Positions 1-12,604 of a stretch of DNA of 64,000 bases are shown one piece after another. The stretch lies in assembly GCA_023525975.1 (NCBI GenBank), contig CM042034.1:28787779-28851778 (forward strand). The letters are read 5' to 3'. The notes below the pieces were generated by a model. It searched no databases. It was not told the origin of the DNA and saw only the letters and a program-made list of their open reading frames with translations. Source of the DNA: Smallanthus sonchifolius (Eukaryota; Streptophyta; Magnoliopsida; Asterales; Asteraceae). The number at the start of each line of letters is the position of its first letter. The first letter of the stretch is position 1. A program made the position numbers and the translations under genes.

Positions 1-408
1 CCCACCATATTTCAAACAAATAGTTGCCCATGTGGGCGGGCGCATGGTGATGGATGGCAGCCAAACAACGAAGGCCTGTTTCATGGGCTAATCCACGTAA
101 GCCATGGGCGACGCACGGGTAATGCACGGGTAATGCGTTGCGGCAGTCTAATAAATAAATTATCACAAGTAAGCTTGAAATATAATATAATTTTTATTTA
201 TTTTTGTGGAGAGCACTATTTGACTATAGGAAATGATGTCAAGATGACACATTGACACCAAACACCAAATAGAAGAAAGCCCACTTAATGGCGTGTTGAC
301 TTTAGGGGATCAAAAGAAGCAAGAACTTTAAAAGGATAGGGTTTGTTTGATTAGTTTAGCTTGATGTTATGCTTTTATTATTTTATTCTTTTATATAGGT
401 GACAAAAA
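1..408. other. intergenic, no gene seen
   Basis: I see no supported coding region, RNA gene or complete repeat here. The sequence is AT-rich with a few GC-richer words near the left edge and ends at the target duplication of the foldback element that follows. Confidence 0.6.
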
Positions 409-417
409 TATAAAAAA

Positions 418-1019
418 GAGTAAACTGTCATTTTCGTCTCTGTGGTTTGGTCAAAATTGCTACTTTCATCCAATAGTTTGTTTTTTTGTATCTGGGTCCT
501 CGTGGTTTTAAAATATTGCCATTTTCATCCTCGTGGTTTTAAAATATTGCCACTTTCATCCAGTCAGCTAACACCGTCCGTTTTTCTCAATTAAATGAGG
601 GGTATTTCAGTCCTTTTACATATTTGTTTTATTTCTTCATCTTTTTTACTCTCACTTTTTAATCATAGAAACAAGCGACGGAGGTGTTCCAGTGGTGCTC
701 GTCGGAAACTGGTCAGGAAAAGAGGAAGAAGGCCAGCAGGTGGATGATTAAATTAGAGGTTAAATTGGGGATGATTAAAAAGTGAGAGTAAAAAAGATGA
801 AAAAATAAAACAAATAAGTAAAAGGACTGAAATACCCCTCATTTAACTGAGAAAAACGGACGGTGTTAGCTGACTGGATGAAAGTGGCAATATTTTAAAA
901 CCACGAGGATGAAAATGGCAATATTTTAAAACCATGAGGACCCAGATACAAAAAAACAAACTATTGGATGAAAGTGACAATTTTGACCAAACCACAGGGA
1001 CGAAAATGGCAGTTTACTC
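418..1019. mobile_element. MULE-type foldback element (non-autonomous)
   Basis: The two ends are long inverted repeats of roughly 200 bp or more: the left end begins GAGTAAACTG and the right end finishes CAGTTTACTC, and the match continues inward through words such as TTTGGTCAAAATTG and its complement. The element is flanked by a perfect 9-bp direct repeat TATAAAAAA (409-417 and 1020-1028). Long terminal inverted repeats with a 9-bp target duplication are the hallmark of Mutator-like elements. The short internal part (about 650-790) has no transposase, so the copy is non-autonomous. The same structure occurs at 39838-41142. Confidence 0.82.
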
Positions 1020-1269
1020 TATAAAAAAATAAGAAAAGGGTTTAAACTACAACTTTAACTTTTTCTTTGAAGCTTGTTGATGTTAGGGACTAGGGTTGAT
1101 GATAACAGTTACCACTTACCATGAAAAAGAGATATCTTCAAAACATTTTTTTTATCGGCCAACGAATACTATATGCCCAGTCACCCGGGTAAACCTAATG
1201 GCGAAAAGTCACTCACGTCCGCGAACGCAGATAGCACTGGTGATCCGGCCCACCCATCATTCCAAGGGA

Positions 1270-1402
1270 AACCAAGCTCCTAAAGGACCACTGAGGTAAA
1301 ACCCTTTTCCACTTTGCATCAAGTGAGACTTGAACCCATGACCTCCACATTAGAAGGCCATGAGGGTGACTCCTCATAAACCAGTTGATCTAGGACTCAT
1401 TG
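1270..1402 (-). mobile_element. tRNA-derived SINE-like fragment
   Basis: On the minus strand there is a pol III B-box-like word GGGTTCAAGTCTC (complement of about 1325-1337), preceded some 45 bp upstream by an A-box-like TAGATCAACTGG (about 1381-1392). This spacing is usual for tRNA-derived SINE heads. No poly-A tail or target duplication could be fixed, and it does not fold as a full tRNA. A second, shorter look-alike of the B-box region follows near 1426-1450. Confidence 0.4.
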
Positions 1403-1405
1403 ACA

Positions 1406-2291
1406 TGTTTTTACATTAAAAAAAGAGACTCAAACTCATGACCTACACATTCAAAGCATGTTTTTACATTAAAAAGTGAGAAAACAAACTTTTCTTATTT
1501 TGAGATATATCAAAATTGATGTAAAAGCTTTTATTTGTTTCGTGGTAAATCTTAAGGTTGATATATAAACGGTAAATTGACCATATATGCAAAACGGTAA
1601 TTTTCGTCGAAATCAACAAACGAATAAAGGTTAATACAATAAAAAGATCAGCATGCTTTTTAATTACTCCTAATAATAAATGCAGGTCGGTTTGTGCAGT
1701 GTACTTTTGTGTCTTCTTACATTAGCCACAGAACTTTAATTCATTTGCAATTAACCCCTTTTAACTTCCCAGGTCACCCCCTACCTTCTCTCTCTGTTCT
1801 CATCTCACACCTCATGTGGCCGTTGCCGGCCACAGCTGAAGCAACGAAGCTAGCCACCATCGAACCGTCGTTCAATAGGCAATCTACCTTTGCCCTTTTC
1901 TACTTCCCCAAACCCTTCTTTCTTACTCCTCCATCGCCGCCATACCCACCGCTACCAACAGAACCAGAACTGTCACCGACTTCATCCTTTCACAATACAA
2001 ATCGCCACAGCCACCATCGACTTCATCATTTTTCTGTTTCTAGAGGATTTTCCTTTACCAATTGACCACCAACCCCATTGATAGTATACTAGTTAGAATC
2101 CCTTTAAAATATACAATATGTGAAATTAATGATACATATTAGTCAGCACGATCATCATATATGTGAATCATATGTAGGAGAATTGTTGGTCAATTTGGAT
2201 GACATCAAAAGAAATTTTGTTAGAATTAGGGCTTCATACTAGCTACACATTACATCCGGGGTCATTTTCGAATTCGTTTCAAATAGAGATC
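1406..2291. other. intergenic, no gene seen
   Basis: This stretch holds only short open frames. One at 1694-2065 is proline/serine-rich and lacks splice context or a recognisable domain. I found no supported feature. Confidence 0.5.
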
Positions 2292-2801
2292 CTTCGCCAT
2301 TACCATTGGCGAGGGCTTCCCCCACACTAGGCTCGTATGTTGGTTTCAGTTGGGATGTCAGTCGATTTTGCACGAATCTAAGAATTCTCAATTGCCAAAT
2401 GCAAATGGTGAAAATATAAGTCATCGTTGTTGCCACTAGCGATGGCTCGTTTAATTGCCACATCCTTGTCCTGCAATAGATAAAGCAAGTTAAAGTGAAT
2501 AGGATTCGTCGCCATTGACACCAAAAATGGCTCGTATGTTGGTTTCAGTTGGGATGTCAGTCGATTTTGCACGAATCTAAGAATTCTCAATTGCCAAATG
2601 CAAATGGCGAAAATATAAGTCATCGTTGTTGCCACTAGCGATGGCTCGTTTAATTGCCACATCCTTGTCCTGCAATAGATAAAGCAAGTTAAAGTGAATA
2701 GGATTCGTCGCCATTGACACCAAAAATGGCTCAGTCCCTAGTCTGACATCCCAACAAACCAACTAGTGTGGGGGAAGCCATCACCAATGGCAATGACGAA
2801 G
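2292..2801. repeat. 199-bp tandem duplication inside an inverted repeat
   Basis: A 199-bp unit occurs twice, at 2330-2528 and 2529-2727, almost identically (each starts GGCTCGTATGTTGG). The block is bracketed by a 39-bp inverted repeat, 2292-2330 and 2763-2801, whose arms share GGCTTCCCCCACACTAG and differ at about five positions. The arms suggest a small foldback element whose inside was duplicated, but no target duplication is clear and the family is unknown. The minus-strand frames here are only products of the repeat. Confidence 0.65.
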
Positions 2802-3510
2802 TACCCCATATAAAAACAACACTAAATTACATAAAACAACCTTTATCTTTATACATATTTGTATTTACAGACCTTAATCTTTAATAATTACGCTAAACAC
2901 CCTTTATGTACATTGTTTGTAACAAATTAGGACCTTTAGTCTAACTTTCGTTAATTATTTTCGTTAAACCTATGTTAAATGACTAATTTACCCTTTGTTA
3001 AAAAAAACCCTACTTCTTCTCTAACCCATCTTTACAAGTACCATAATCCAAATATAAAATACTTTGAAACTCATGAAATCTCTGATATGAAGAAGAAAGT
3101 GCTTCAATTATATATCCTAGCATCCATCTATGCTATTGTCAAATAACCCTTATTTCTCCATTCTCCGTTTTTTTGCAAAAGCCCCTCTTGGCAGCTTTCG
3201 GTGGCTACTCCGGCGAACTCCCAAACCAACTAAACAACCCCGACCTTCAAATTTATAGTAGGTTTATACCCCTCCACCCTGTACGGACCTACAACATGAA
3301 GTTTGCTAACAACCAATAACCTCATTTGTAAGTTTCGATCGAAATACATAAGCTTAAAGTCAATGGGCAAATCCAAATCCAAAATGAAATCGAATCAAAT
3401 GGAAACCAAATTAGGGTTCGAATCATGTGGGTGTTTTGCCGGCGGTCAGGTAGGTGTAGGTTTGGGTTATTGTTTGTCGGTTTGGCGGTGGCTGAGAACA
3501 GAGAGGCAGG

Positions 3511-3600
3511 GAGAGGGGTTTGGTTGTTTCGGCCAGTCGGTGATGGGAGGGAGAGGGGTTTGGTTGTTTCGGCCAGTCGGTGATGGGAGGGAGAGGGGGT
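3511..3600. repeat. 40-bp tandem repeat
   Basis: The unit beginning GAGAGGGGTTTGGTTG starts at 3511, 3551 and, partially, 3591. Two copies are essentially identical. It lies inside the foldback element and produces the short overlapping frames seen on both strands. Confidence 0.75.
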
Positions 3601-3800
3601 TTGGTATGTGTCTATGTAGACGATGGAGAGGAGAGACATAGTAAGAGGAGATTATGGTAGAAAGAGGGGCCATAAACTTACCGGTGAAGAGGCGAAAGGG
3701 CGAGCAGGTGGCAGTTAGCGATGGTGTATTCCCGGGCGTCAGTTGGTGATGGTGGTGATGTGGCTTGTTACTTGTTACTTGTTACAGAGCTTGAGATCAA

Positions 3801-4109
3801 GAGAAAACCACAAAGTTAGGCGAAAACCAAGAAAACTACATCATTTTAGGCAATTTTTTTATTTACGTATACGTATCCAAAAACAATTTTTTTGATTTAC
3901 GTATACGTAACCGCAATTTTTTTGTTTTATGTTTACGTATACGTAACACTATGTGTAAAAATATTTTTTGGTAAAAATGTTTAATATTTCATTGATACTC
4001 TTATAAATAAATAAAATAAACTAAAACAAAAAATAAAAATTATTATATGATGGGTAAAATTGATTTTTTTAGTGGTTTTCTCGGTTTTCGCCTAACTTGT
4101 GGTTTTTTC
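3801..4109. mobile_element. nested foldback (MITE-like) element
   Basis: The arms at 3801-3836 and 4074-4109 are inverted copies sharing GTTAGGCGAAAACC within GAAAACCAC-type flanks. The region between is very AT-rich and contains three copies of the palindrome TACGTATACGTA (near 3865, 3899 and 3938). The superfamily is not assigned because no target duplication is evident. Confidence 0.55.
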
Positions 4110-4325
4110 TGGAACTCTCCCATATATATATATATATTAATATAAGAATGGAGGGTAAATTAGTCATTTACATGTCAAGTAACTGAAAAATCTAACGTCC
4201 GTTAGTCTAAAGGTTATAACTTGATACAAACCATATAAATAAAGAGTGTCCAACGTAATTAACGAAGATTAAAGTTTATGAGGGTAATTTGGTATATAAT
4301 TAAAGGTTGTTTTCTACAATTTAGT

Positions 4326-5183
4326 TTAAAAATAAAAAAACACCCAAGAATCAACCCCTTTTGACGTATGGCTTGTATGAAGCCTTGTTTCTTAAAAAAA
4401 TTCCGTAAAGAGTGTTTTGCTAACATAACAAGTTACCTCATCAAAAAATATATATGACAACTCTAAATGAAAACTCTTATAGGATAAACTTTTTTTTAAT
4501 CAATATCAACCCTTTCTACATACTTAAAACGTGTTTTTTTGAAACTCTAAGCGATTTAAAAGTAAGAAATCGTTTATAATCTAACAAACCACATGTATGC
4601 ATATTTTAAAAATGTGTACGGACTTCAATATATAAAAACTAGGCTAAGGAACTTATTCCTGTATTATTTATAATATTAATCCTAGAAAAGAAATTAAAAA
4701 ATCTTAAATTTAAACTAGAAAAACATTCAAATTTGATATACCTAAAGCATATAAATTCTAAAATCCCTTGCACCTTTTCAGTAAGTATGAAATGGGTTTA
4801 CCTATTGAGGAAAAAGAAGTTTATGACCTTAAATGATAACTTTTTTAAAGCTTTATATAACAAGAATTTATTTGAACAAAACATATATATGTTAGCATAC
4901 CCACCTGTTTATTAATATAATAATATGTGAAGGACAAAAAGTATTTTGATTTCATAAAATGTAAATCAAATTAAATATGTATGGAAGGGTTACATGCAAT
5001 GATGATGTGGGATGGATGAGCATGGAGCTTTTTTTGTTTTTTGAGAAAAGAAAAAGGAGAGCAAATAATTTGGATGTTGGGGGTCGGGATAGTGTCAAGA
5101 CATGAATGATGAGGGGGGATGACGATTTTATTACCATGATGGTGATGCACAACCCCTACCATACAACCAACCTACAAAAATAA
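4326..5183. other. AT-rich intergenic, no gene seen
   Basis: Only short frames without recognisable domains occur here. No RNA gene or complete repeat could be supported. Confidence 0.5.
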
Positions 5184-5385
5184 GGGGCTCTTTAGCAAAT
5201 GTTTAATCATTAATTGTTGAATTATTAAGAGTTCTGAATGGTTCAGCATAGTTTTTCAGCTGAACCATTAAGAGGTAAAATAAACCATTAAGAGGTGGAC
5301 TGTCAGCGAAACAAACATCCCTTACCCCTGAACGATTCAGAAGTAGGCTCGTAATGGAATCATTAAGAGGCTACCAAACAGCCCC
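5184..5385. mobile_element. hAT-like MITE
   Basis: The left end GGGGCTCTTTAGCAAA and the right end, complement GGGGCTGTTTGGTAGC, form an imperfect terminal inverted repeat of the type common in plant hAT MITEs. The motif CATTAAGAGG recurs inside in several copies. An 8-bp target duplication is not evident. Confidence 0.5.
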
Positions 5386-5404
5386 AGTCAAATAATTATT
5401 TCCT

Positions 5405-5616
5405 GGTATTAAGGTTTCGCCTTGATGGTCAGAGGATTTTTCTAAATGGTTTCTCCTCTGTGGGGGTCATGGGTTCGAATATTGCAAGGTGCACTTCATA
5501 AAAACTAGGAACACCCTCTGCAGATTTCGAATTCCTTGAGGGATGTTCGGGTAGACTGATGTACGAGCCTCCCCTGATGGGACGTGCCAGTTGAGTCCAC
5601 GCCGTTGAAAAAAAAA
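5405..5616 (+). mobile_element. tRNA-derived SINE-like element
   Basis: A promoter-like pair is present: an A-box-like GATGGTCAGAGG near 5423 and a B-box-like GGGTTCGAATATTGC near 5470. The body then runs to a nine-A tail at 5608-5616. Spacing, head and tail fit a plant SINE. The exact 5' end and target duplication were not fixed. Confidence 0.55.
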
Positions 5617-5698
5617 TATTTAATAAAAATTTATACTTATTTTGCTAAAAATGAAAATGGACATTTTTAGAGTCAAAGATTTTAAAAATAATATAAAC

Positions 5699-6840
5699 TA
5701 GTTTTTTTTCCCTCGCTACGCGGCGGGAGTTTAGTAGTTATCGATTCGGCTCGTCCACGAACGTAGGTGCAATAGTAAAAATAATGTTTGTAAAAAAGAA
5801 AAATAAAACTAAATGAAAAAAAAAGGAAAAAAAAATACTGCTTCGAGTCGTCGAAAAACATAAAAACGGAGAGCGATACGGGTTCCGATAATACCAACAC
5901 CGAAAATGATGTTGTTCGCTCATAATAAGTTCGGCTCGTCACGATACCACAACAGTAAAGACACTCGCTAAATGCAAAAATAAAAGAAAATTAAAACGTA
6001 AGTGTAACGATAAAAATAATATTAATAAAAAAGAAACATAAACCAAATAATAAAAAATAAAATAAAAAAATTAATGGTTCGGGTCGTCAAAAACCATAAA
6101 AGCGAATGCCGATACGGTTTTCGAGAATATCAATACTAAAAGTGATGTTGTTCGCTCATAACATGTTCGGCTGGTCACGGTACGACAACGACAACGGCTC
6201 TCGCTATATGTAACGATAAAAAAACCTTAGATTTTGAATACAACTCCGTTTAAAAAAAATTTATATCGGAACGTTGATAAAAAAAACTAAAAACAGCCGC
6301 GCCCTCCGTATTTTGAAAAAAGTTAACAAACGAAAGTTATTAAAAGAAAAACGAAATTAATAGAAAATGAAACAGGCTAAAAACGTATATCACATAGTAT
6401 AAGGGTTAAAAATGAAAATATTGCACAGTGGTAAAAATAATGCTAATAAAAGATAAACATAAAACTAAATAATAATAATAATAATAATAATAAAAGATTT
6501 TATCGCTACGGGTAATCGAAATCCATAAAAGTTAATACTGATACGGGTTACGATAATACAAATACTGACAATGATAGTGTTCGCTCAGAATATGTTCGGC
6601 TCGTCACGGTACGACAATGGTAACGACACTCGCTGTAGGCAACGATACAAAAAAATTCTATTTTGAATACAACCCCGTTTTAAAAAAATTATATCGGAAC
6701 GTCAAAAAAAAAACAGCCGCACCCTCTGTATTTTTAAAAAAGTTAATGAACAAAAGTTATTAAAAGAAAACGAAATTAATAGAAAATGATACAGACTAAA
6801 GTGTATATTATGTATAGTTAAGGTTGAAACTTAAAATTAA
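5699..6840. repeat. diverged tandem repeat array
   Basis: Related units restart at about 5776, 6008 and 6430, each with GTAAAAATAAT-like or GATAAAAATAAT-like starts, then GATACGG, GTTCGCTC and GTTCGGCT..TCAC in the same order. The second and third units also share a segment with TATATCGGAACGT and AACAGCCGC. Unit lengths are about 230, 420 and 410 bp, so the first lacks part of the unit. An (AAT)n microsatellite lies near 6467-6493. The origin is unknown. Confidence 0.6.
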
Positions 6841-7209
6841 AAACAAAATAAAAGACACACGTTTGTGCCATCCCACGTGGGCCAAGCTGATCAAGTTGTA
6901 CTTGTATGAAAAAAAACTTTTGTGATCAAATCTGAAAATATAGAAACTACACTATTCCTCCTAGTTTTATTTTAATCTTAGTTTATAATTATAATTGAGT
7001 TTATTGTTGGGGTTTTATACTAATTAAAAGCTATATATAATAAAATGAGTATTACTACACACTTTCTTTGTAGAGAAGTCCTTTCATTTGCGTGAGCATG
7101 TTTGAAACTTGATGTAATGAACCTTGATATTGTTTTCTACTTCATGTAAATTGAACTTTAGTATATTCTGATTAATGAAATGAAGAGTTAGCAGACCTAT
7201 TCATAAAGC
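6841..7209. other. intergenic, no gene seen
   Basis: AT-rich flanking DNA that ends at the target site TTTTG (7210-7214) of the copia element. I see nothing else in it. Confidence 0.5.
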
Positions 7210-7214
7210 TTTTG

Positions 7215-7604
7215 TGTTGATTAATTCTTAAACATGATAATTGAAAACATCAAAGTAAATCATACCTGATAAGTTAACCGTAGAAAAGGAAAACGTCATG
7301 ATCCATAGGAAGATCGGGTTCCTGTTTAGGGTGTATGGTTAGGATGACTAAGATGAGTTCGTTAGAACTCACGGTTATGGAAGAGAGAGGGATGAATTTA
7401 GTGTTGTTAGTAATTGAATGAATTAGTCAATTCCCTCTAATTATCTCTTTTTACATATGTACATCCAAGGGGAGACCGGTTAATGACCCATTAAGAATAA
7501 TTAGGCCCACCAACTAATTACTAGTCATAGGTTAATAAATAAATTGATCATTTAACAATTAGATAAATTATTATAAGAGGCACATAATAAAACCGTGTCT
7601 TACA
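7215..7604 (-). repeat. 3' LTR of the copia element
   Basis: This 390-bp terminal repeat begins TGTTGATT and ends CTTACA on the plus strand, and matches 13200-13991 once the 403-bp insertion there is removed. The word ATTCTCCCATTTGG just inside (7603-7616) is the complement of a purine tract, AATGGGAGAAT. This LTR preserves the uninterrupted sequence GGTTAA/TAAATAAA at 7535/7536 that the Helitron-like element split in the other LTR. Confidence 0.85.
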
Positions 7605-10600
7605 TTCTCCCATTTGGCTGAGTAATTATTTATTATGAACATTAGGAAGTCTGCGCATATTTAATGCTAATTTTAGTTTTAAACCAAAACTGTAGCAAAG
7701 AAATACAGTCATTGAATCAGTATCCAACTCAAGACCCCTATTAATCATACTACAATCCCAATTTAAGACTTAAGTAAACTTAGGTTCAAATTGAAAAATA
7801 AGCCCTTTAACGTTGATTTGTATAGTTACTGTCTACACGTCTTTAGGAATGCATAAACGTATTTAGAGACAAACAAATCCAAATAAGTGAGGAAATTTTA
7901 GTAATTAATAATTCATAGTACGATATGCAATTATGTATGGTCATTAGTAAACCCGTCTTAATTATAAGCACGTACATAAGACTTATGGGTGATAGACCTT
8001 ATTTGGATCCATTAGCATATCATTAATGTATTCGATAAAAAAGATTTAGTTTCCTCTACTTGTTCAAAAGCGAACAATAATTTCGTATCGAAATTTAATG
8101 CAACTCTACTCGAACTGTTACTGTTCGAGAAGCAAGGGTAGCTGACTTATCACAATAAGTCTTCGATATCATATTTATGTGGAGTTGCTAAATTATGAGT
8201 CCACTGGTAGTTTTTCCAACAACATTTAGTGACAATTATGTTGTGATCAGCAACATATTACTTCATTGAAGCTTATGTTGTTTTTAACAGTTTCTTATGA
8301 CTCCTCCATGAGATAGGTATATCTGCTGACATAAGGATATACCCCGCAGTTGACAATTTGTTTTCTTTTAATACATCGAAATTAGAATAAGAATAGTCAA
8401 CCGTTTTCACTTCTTCTTTAAACTATAGTCTCACGTTTGTTAAAAATATTTTAACATTCTATTAAATGCTTTACAATAATAATCTTGACAAGTCTAGTGT
8501 TTAGCAATGTGGGCAATATCTAAAGAAGTATAGACTTTAACCTTCATAAAGCTTCTAATTAATGAATCATAAGAAAATAATTTTCATTTATCCCATTAGC
8601 CTCTAAAGAAGAACACTTTAAATGTTACACATGTAAGGATCCGTTTAGTGTAAAGCTTTTAGGACGAAACTAATGTCCCATTTGGTCTATCTCAGTGTAT
8701 TTTGATACCTATCACATAAGAGGTATATCTGAGATCCATAATGTCAAACATATGAGTAATCAATGCTTTTGAATCATATAACATATACTTGTCAAAAGAA
8801 TGTCATCTATATAAAAACAACTTTGCATTAGTTGCTCCCACTCATCTTGAGGTAGGTGTACAAATTCACTTAGTTCTTGATTAAGAGAGTTGCATTATGA
8901 TTTCAATCAACCCACACATTGATTTCATTGACTTACATAATAAGTGTTCTTAACCTTCAGTTTAGAACTTTCAGATTATTTTATGAACATGTAGGTCAAT
9001 GTTAGGGAAAGTTGTTTTAATGTCCATATAATGTAGCTTTAAGTTATTGTAAGCTACTAGAACAGTAATGATCCTTAAGGAAAACTTTTTTCTAAAATAG
9101 CTAAGAATGTTCTTTGATAATTTATTCCTTCTTGAGTATAACCTTTAGCAATCAATCGTGCATTTCCATTCGGGTTTAGTTTAGTTATGAACACCATTTA
9201 GGTAATTTAACCAAATCCCAAATGTTATTCTAGTTCATGGAATCAGGCTTGCTAATGATAACTAATTTCCATTTAGAAGATTGATTGATGCTAATGGCTT
9301 AATTAGAAGAAGTAGGACCGGTAAACTTTTCGGCATCCATTTCAAATTCAGTCAGGTAGGATACATAATTATCAAAGTTAGTAGGCCTTTTAGACCTAGA
9401 TAACCTCTTGACTTGATTATTGGGTTTATTAGGAGTTTCAATTTTATAGATTAGCTCTTGGTTAGGTGCTTTCATTTTCAAGTATATTAGGAGCAACATT
9501 AGTTTCTAAGTGTATAGGAGTTGATCCAGTATGGTGTACAAGAGGTGTAATCAGAGTTAAATTTAACGAGTCTTTCCCCCCGCCTCTTGTATTTCTAGCA
9601 AGTCATGATAAGGACTTTTACTACCCCCCACTAACCTTATAAATTTTAAGTAATTCAACATGCTTAGGGTCAGTCATTGTATCTAACATTTGAAGACCAA
9701 TAGATTCTTATAGAGAAACAACTTAACGATGTTTATGTTAGTTTCTCTTGTTGAGAATTACTTTAGTTTTGGTAAGAAATCTAGGTTTTCCCACATATTA
9801 GCATCTATGAGACTTTGTTAGGAGTAGCATTAGATTCGAATGAGACAAGTTGTGATAAAGTGGTAGCGTGTACAAGATGTGTAATTTGAGGTAAGATCAA
9901 GTTATCACTCCCCCACCTCTTGCAACTTTCACAAGCTATAATTAGGACAATCAATGCTCCCACTGATCTTTGAGGTCTCTAGGAACTACACATGACAAAT
10001 TTCAATGACGCACATGACGTGAGAACGTTTCATATATTTTAGACTTGATTTCCTTATCGTTCAAAATTTTAGAGACAAATTTAGAAGGAATTCTATCAAC
10101 TATGTGAATTGGTATCTTTAAAGCTTTGGGCCGTAGGAAACATGTTAGATACAAGTAAATATTTTTTTAGATGATGAATGAATTGTGTCCTTATATTCCA
10201 TTTGGGATAATTTCTGGTGGACCCTTATTTATTCCCTTAGCCATTTGATATTTAGGGCGTTTAACACATGATTTAAGGTCATTAATAATGAGATTTGGTA
10301 ACAATTCATCCTGCATCTACCTGATCATGATTTCTCATAAAATTCGGTCTTAACGGATGAATTGCATAGGTCTCATTTATCTTTTATTAAATTTTCATTT
10401 TCATGATAATAAAATATGTGAACGTTTATTGTATCAGCTAGTTCTATGTCATAAATGTTTCTATCCAAATAATGATAACCAATAATATGAGAGTTTACGG
10501 TGATGATGACTTTGTTTTGGCCATGCAAACCTCATAACTGTCAAAGTGAAGCTTTATTATTGATACTAAATTCCGAGTATTCTCCAGAATATGTAAGGTA

Positions 10601-10870
10601 TCATAGAGCTTAATACAAAGATAAATTATTTCATGGTTCTATGTAGTCTTTATATTTAAATCCACCACTAATTAACTTCTCATCTTAATTATGAGTTGAA
10701 TTCTGGTAAGAAAACATATAGAACTAGGCTCAACGCATCATATGGTTATTGAAATATTAATATTAGCGGACTTAAAAATCATTAATTAGTGACTACCTTA
10801 TCTTAGCCAGCTAGTCCCTTGGCTTATGAATGGTCTCATTGCTTTTATGCCTAGTATAATGGCATAGTTT
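7605..10870 (-). pseudogene. remnant of copia gag-pol polyprotein
   Basis: No long frame survives, but short peptides identify the polyprotein on the minus strand. ARLIAKGYTQEGI (about 9123-9161) matches the conserved start of copia reverse transcriptase. YIDDILLT with its catalytic Asp pair lies at about 8794-8813. A linker-like YVSYLTEFE (within 9299-9499) resembles the sequence between integrase and reverse transcriptase. A weak gag zinc-knuckle-like stretch lies near 10811-10870. The order agrees with the LTR and primer-site orientation. Many stops and frameshifts make it non-functional. The motif calls are direct reading; the family assignment is established knowledge. Confidence 0.75.
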
Positions 10871-11822
10871 TGCAATGAGACTTCTCCTTGGAGGACTTAG
10901 AGTCGGAAGTAGTACTTGTATTTTATTTCCGGACCTTAGAACTATCATCTCTATAGTAACGTTTCTTCCTCTTTTTATATTTAGTGGTAGTGAGGTGAAT
11001 AACATTCGGTTTTTCAGTTTTAGGCGTTCCTTTTCCTGTACGTATGTTGCTATCAATACACTCATTTTCCTTTACCTTGCACTTTTGAGAGTTATAATTG
11101 ATTTTTAAGGCAACTAATCGTACTAGAGGAAAAATTATTATGTATGCACTGAAAAACTTCCCTCATTTCCATGTATAAGCCCTTAGTTTATGGTTCATGG
11201 CAGTGTATATTATGATGTGTTCAAGGATGCCACTTAACCTTTTATTTAGAATTAGAATGTTTGCATGCGTCTTAGGAATTATTTTAATTTTTCCATTTCC
11301 ACAGAGAATAGGTTAGTCTTAGGAATATCATAATCTAGAATAGCTCCCATGATAGCAATCATGAAAGGAGTTCTTTAGTACCATAAGAGACATTGTGTTT
11401 GAATTATCATATTTCTTATGCTCTAGTTTTCTTCTGTAGTACTTTTATCAGAAAGAGCAGCAGTAGTGTCATGTCTTAAGGGATTATCAAGACTCACTAA
11501 GAGCAAATATTTATGGAAACTCTTAATTAAGCAAAACTCATTTTAGAAGCTAGAGTGAAAATAAGGTACAAATAGCTAAAGAACAACTTAGAGTGATCTA
11601 TAGGATAATAATCTAAGGCAGACAGAAATAATAATTTAAATAAGGTTCTACTTAAAAACAATTATTTTATAAAGATGTGATAAAAATCTATTATAACACC
11701 AAACTAATAGATTAATTAGGTCTTTTTAAACTACGGGCGTTCACTTTGGTTAATGACCAATTGTTTAAGAATTAGGAACAATTTTAGTTTAAATAGTAAG
11801 TATGTGCAATAAGAATGTAACA

Positions 11823-12077
11823 TATCACCTTTGGGCAGAAGTGAGACATTTGTTTAGAATGCACATAATTAGGTTCGCGGAACACAAATGTAACACATCA
11901 CCTTTGGGCAGAAGTAGAAACACTTATGTATTTTAGGCGAACTAGTGTTTAATTAGACTTAAATAACTTTACGAGCAATAAGAATATCACCTTTGGGCAG
12001 AAGTGAGACATTTGTTTAGAATGCACATAATTAGGTTCGCGGAACACAAATGTAACACATCACCTTTGGGCAGAAGT
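11823..12077. repeat. 162-bp direct repeat in the copia leader
   Basis: A segment of about 90 bp starting TATCACCTTTGGGCAGAAGT is repeated after 162 bp (11823 and 11985). The smaller word CACCTTTGGGCAGAAGT itself occurs four times here. The repeat lies between the primer site and the gag remnant, so it is untranslated leader of the element. Confidence 0.75.
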
Positions 12078-12604
12078 GAAACTTTAGGTGTTATTTAAGT
12101 TAATCATGTTTTCTAATTTAAGGTTTTGTAAAGTATAAGAGTTTAACAAAACAATTAGTTAATGTCATGATATGCACTAAGTTACTGTGCTTAATTAGGC
12201 TTGAATAAATTTACAAATGCATCACATCAAATTTAGGCAGAAGTGAAACTTTTAGGTGTTATTCAAGTAAGTTTTTAAGGTTTTGTAAAAGATTTAAGTT
12301 TAAGGTTTAACAAAACAAAAGTATTAATTAACGACAAACCTCCCTGTTAGCGCGGATCAAACTTTTAGGCTCCACCCCGATAGGAATTTTAGGCACATAT
12401 AAGGCTAGGTTCACGGCTCCATTAGGTTTATGGCTCCAGTAGACTGGGTTCACGGTTCCATTAGGTTTTCACTAGAAAATGAGTTCTCGGCAACAGTCAA
12501 GTTTTCGGGAAAAATGTTAGTTCTCGGGAAAAAAAATAAGGTTCACGGTTTCAGTTATGTTCTCAGTAAAATAAGGTTCACGGGAAAATAGAGTTCTCGA
12601 AATA

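Larger units (their letters stand above)
2821..4325. mobile_element. large foldback element with about 180-bp inverted ends
   Basis: The left end (from ACTAAATTACATAAAACAAC) and the right end (the complement of ...GTTGTTTTCTACAATTTAGT) match imperfectly over about 180 bp, including TGACTAATTTACCCT at the inner edges (about 2980-2995 and 4145-4160). The inside has no transposase and includes a 40-bp tandem repeat (3511-3600) and a nested foldback (3801-4109). A clean target duplication was not found, so placement with MULE-type foldbacks is by structure only. Confidence 0.6.

Noticed and set aside
1694..2081. Pro/Ser-rich open frames
   Set aside because: Low complexity, overlapping in two frames, no splice context or domain.
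3303..3673. Overlapping frames on both strands
   Set aside because: They arise from a 40-bp tandem repeat inside a foldback element.
10875..11108. Plus-strand hydrophobic frame, possible membrane protein
   Set aside because: Antisense to the gag region of a decayed copia element; no independent support.
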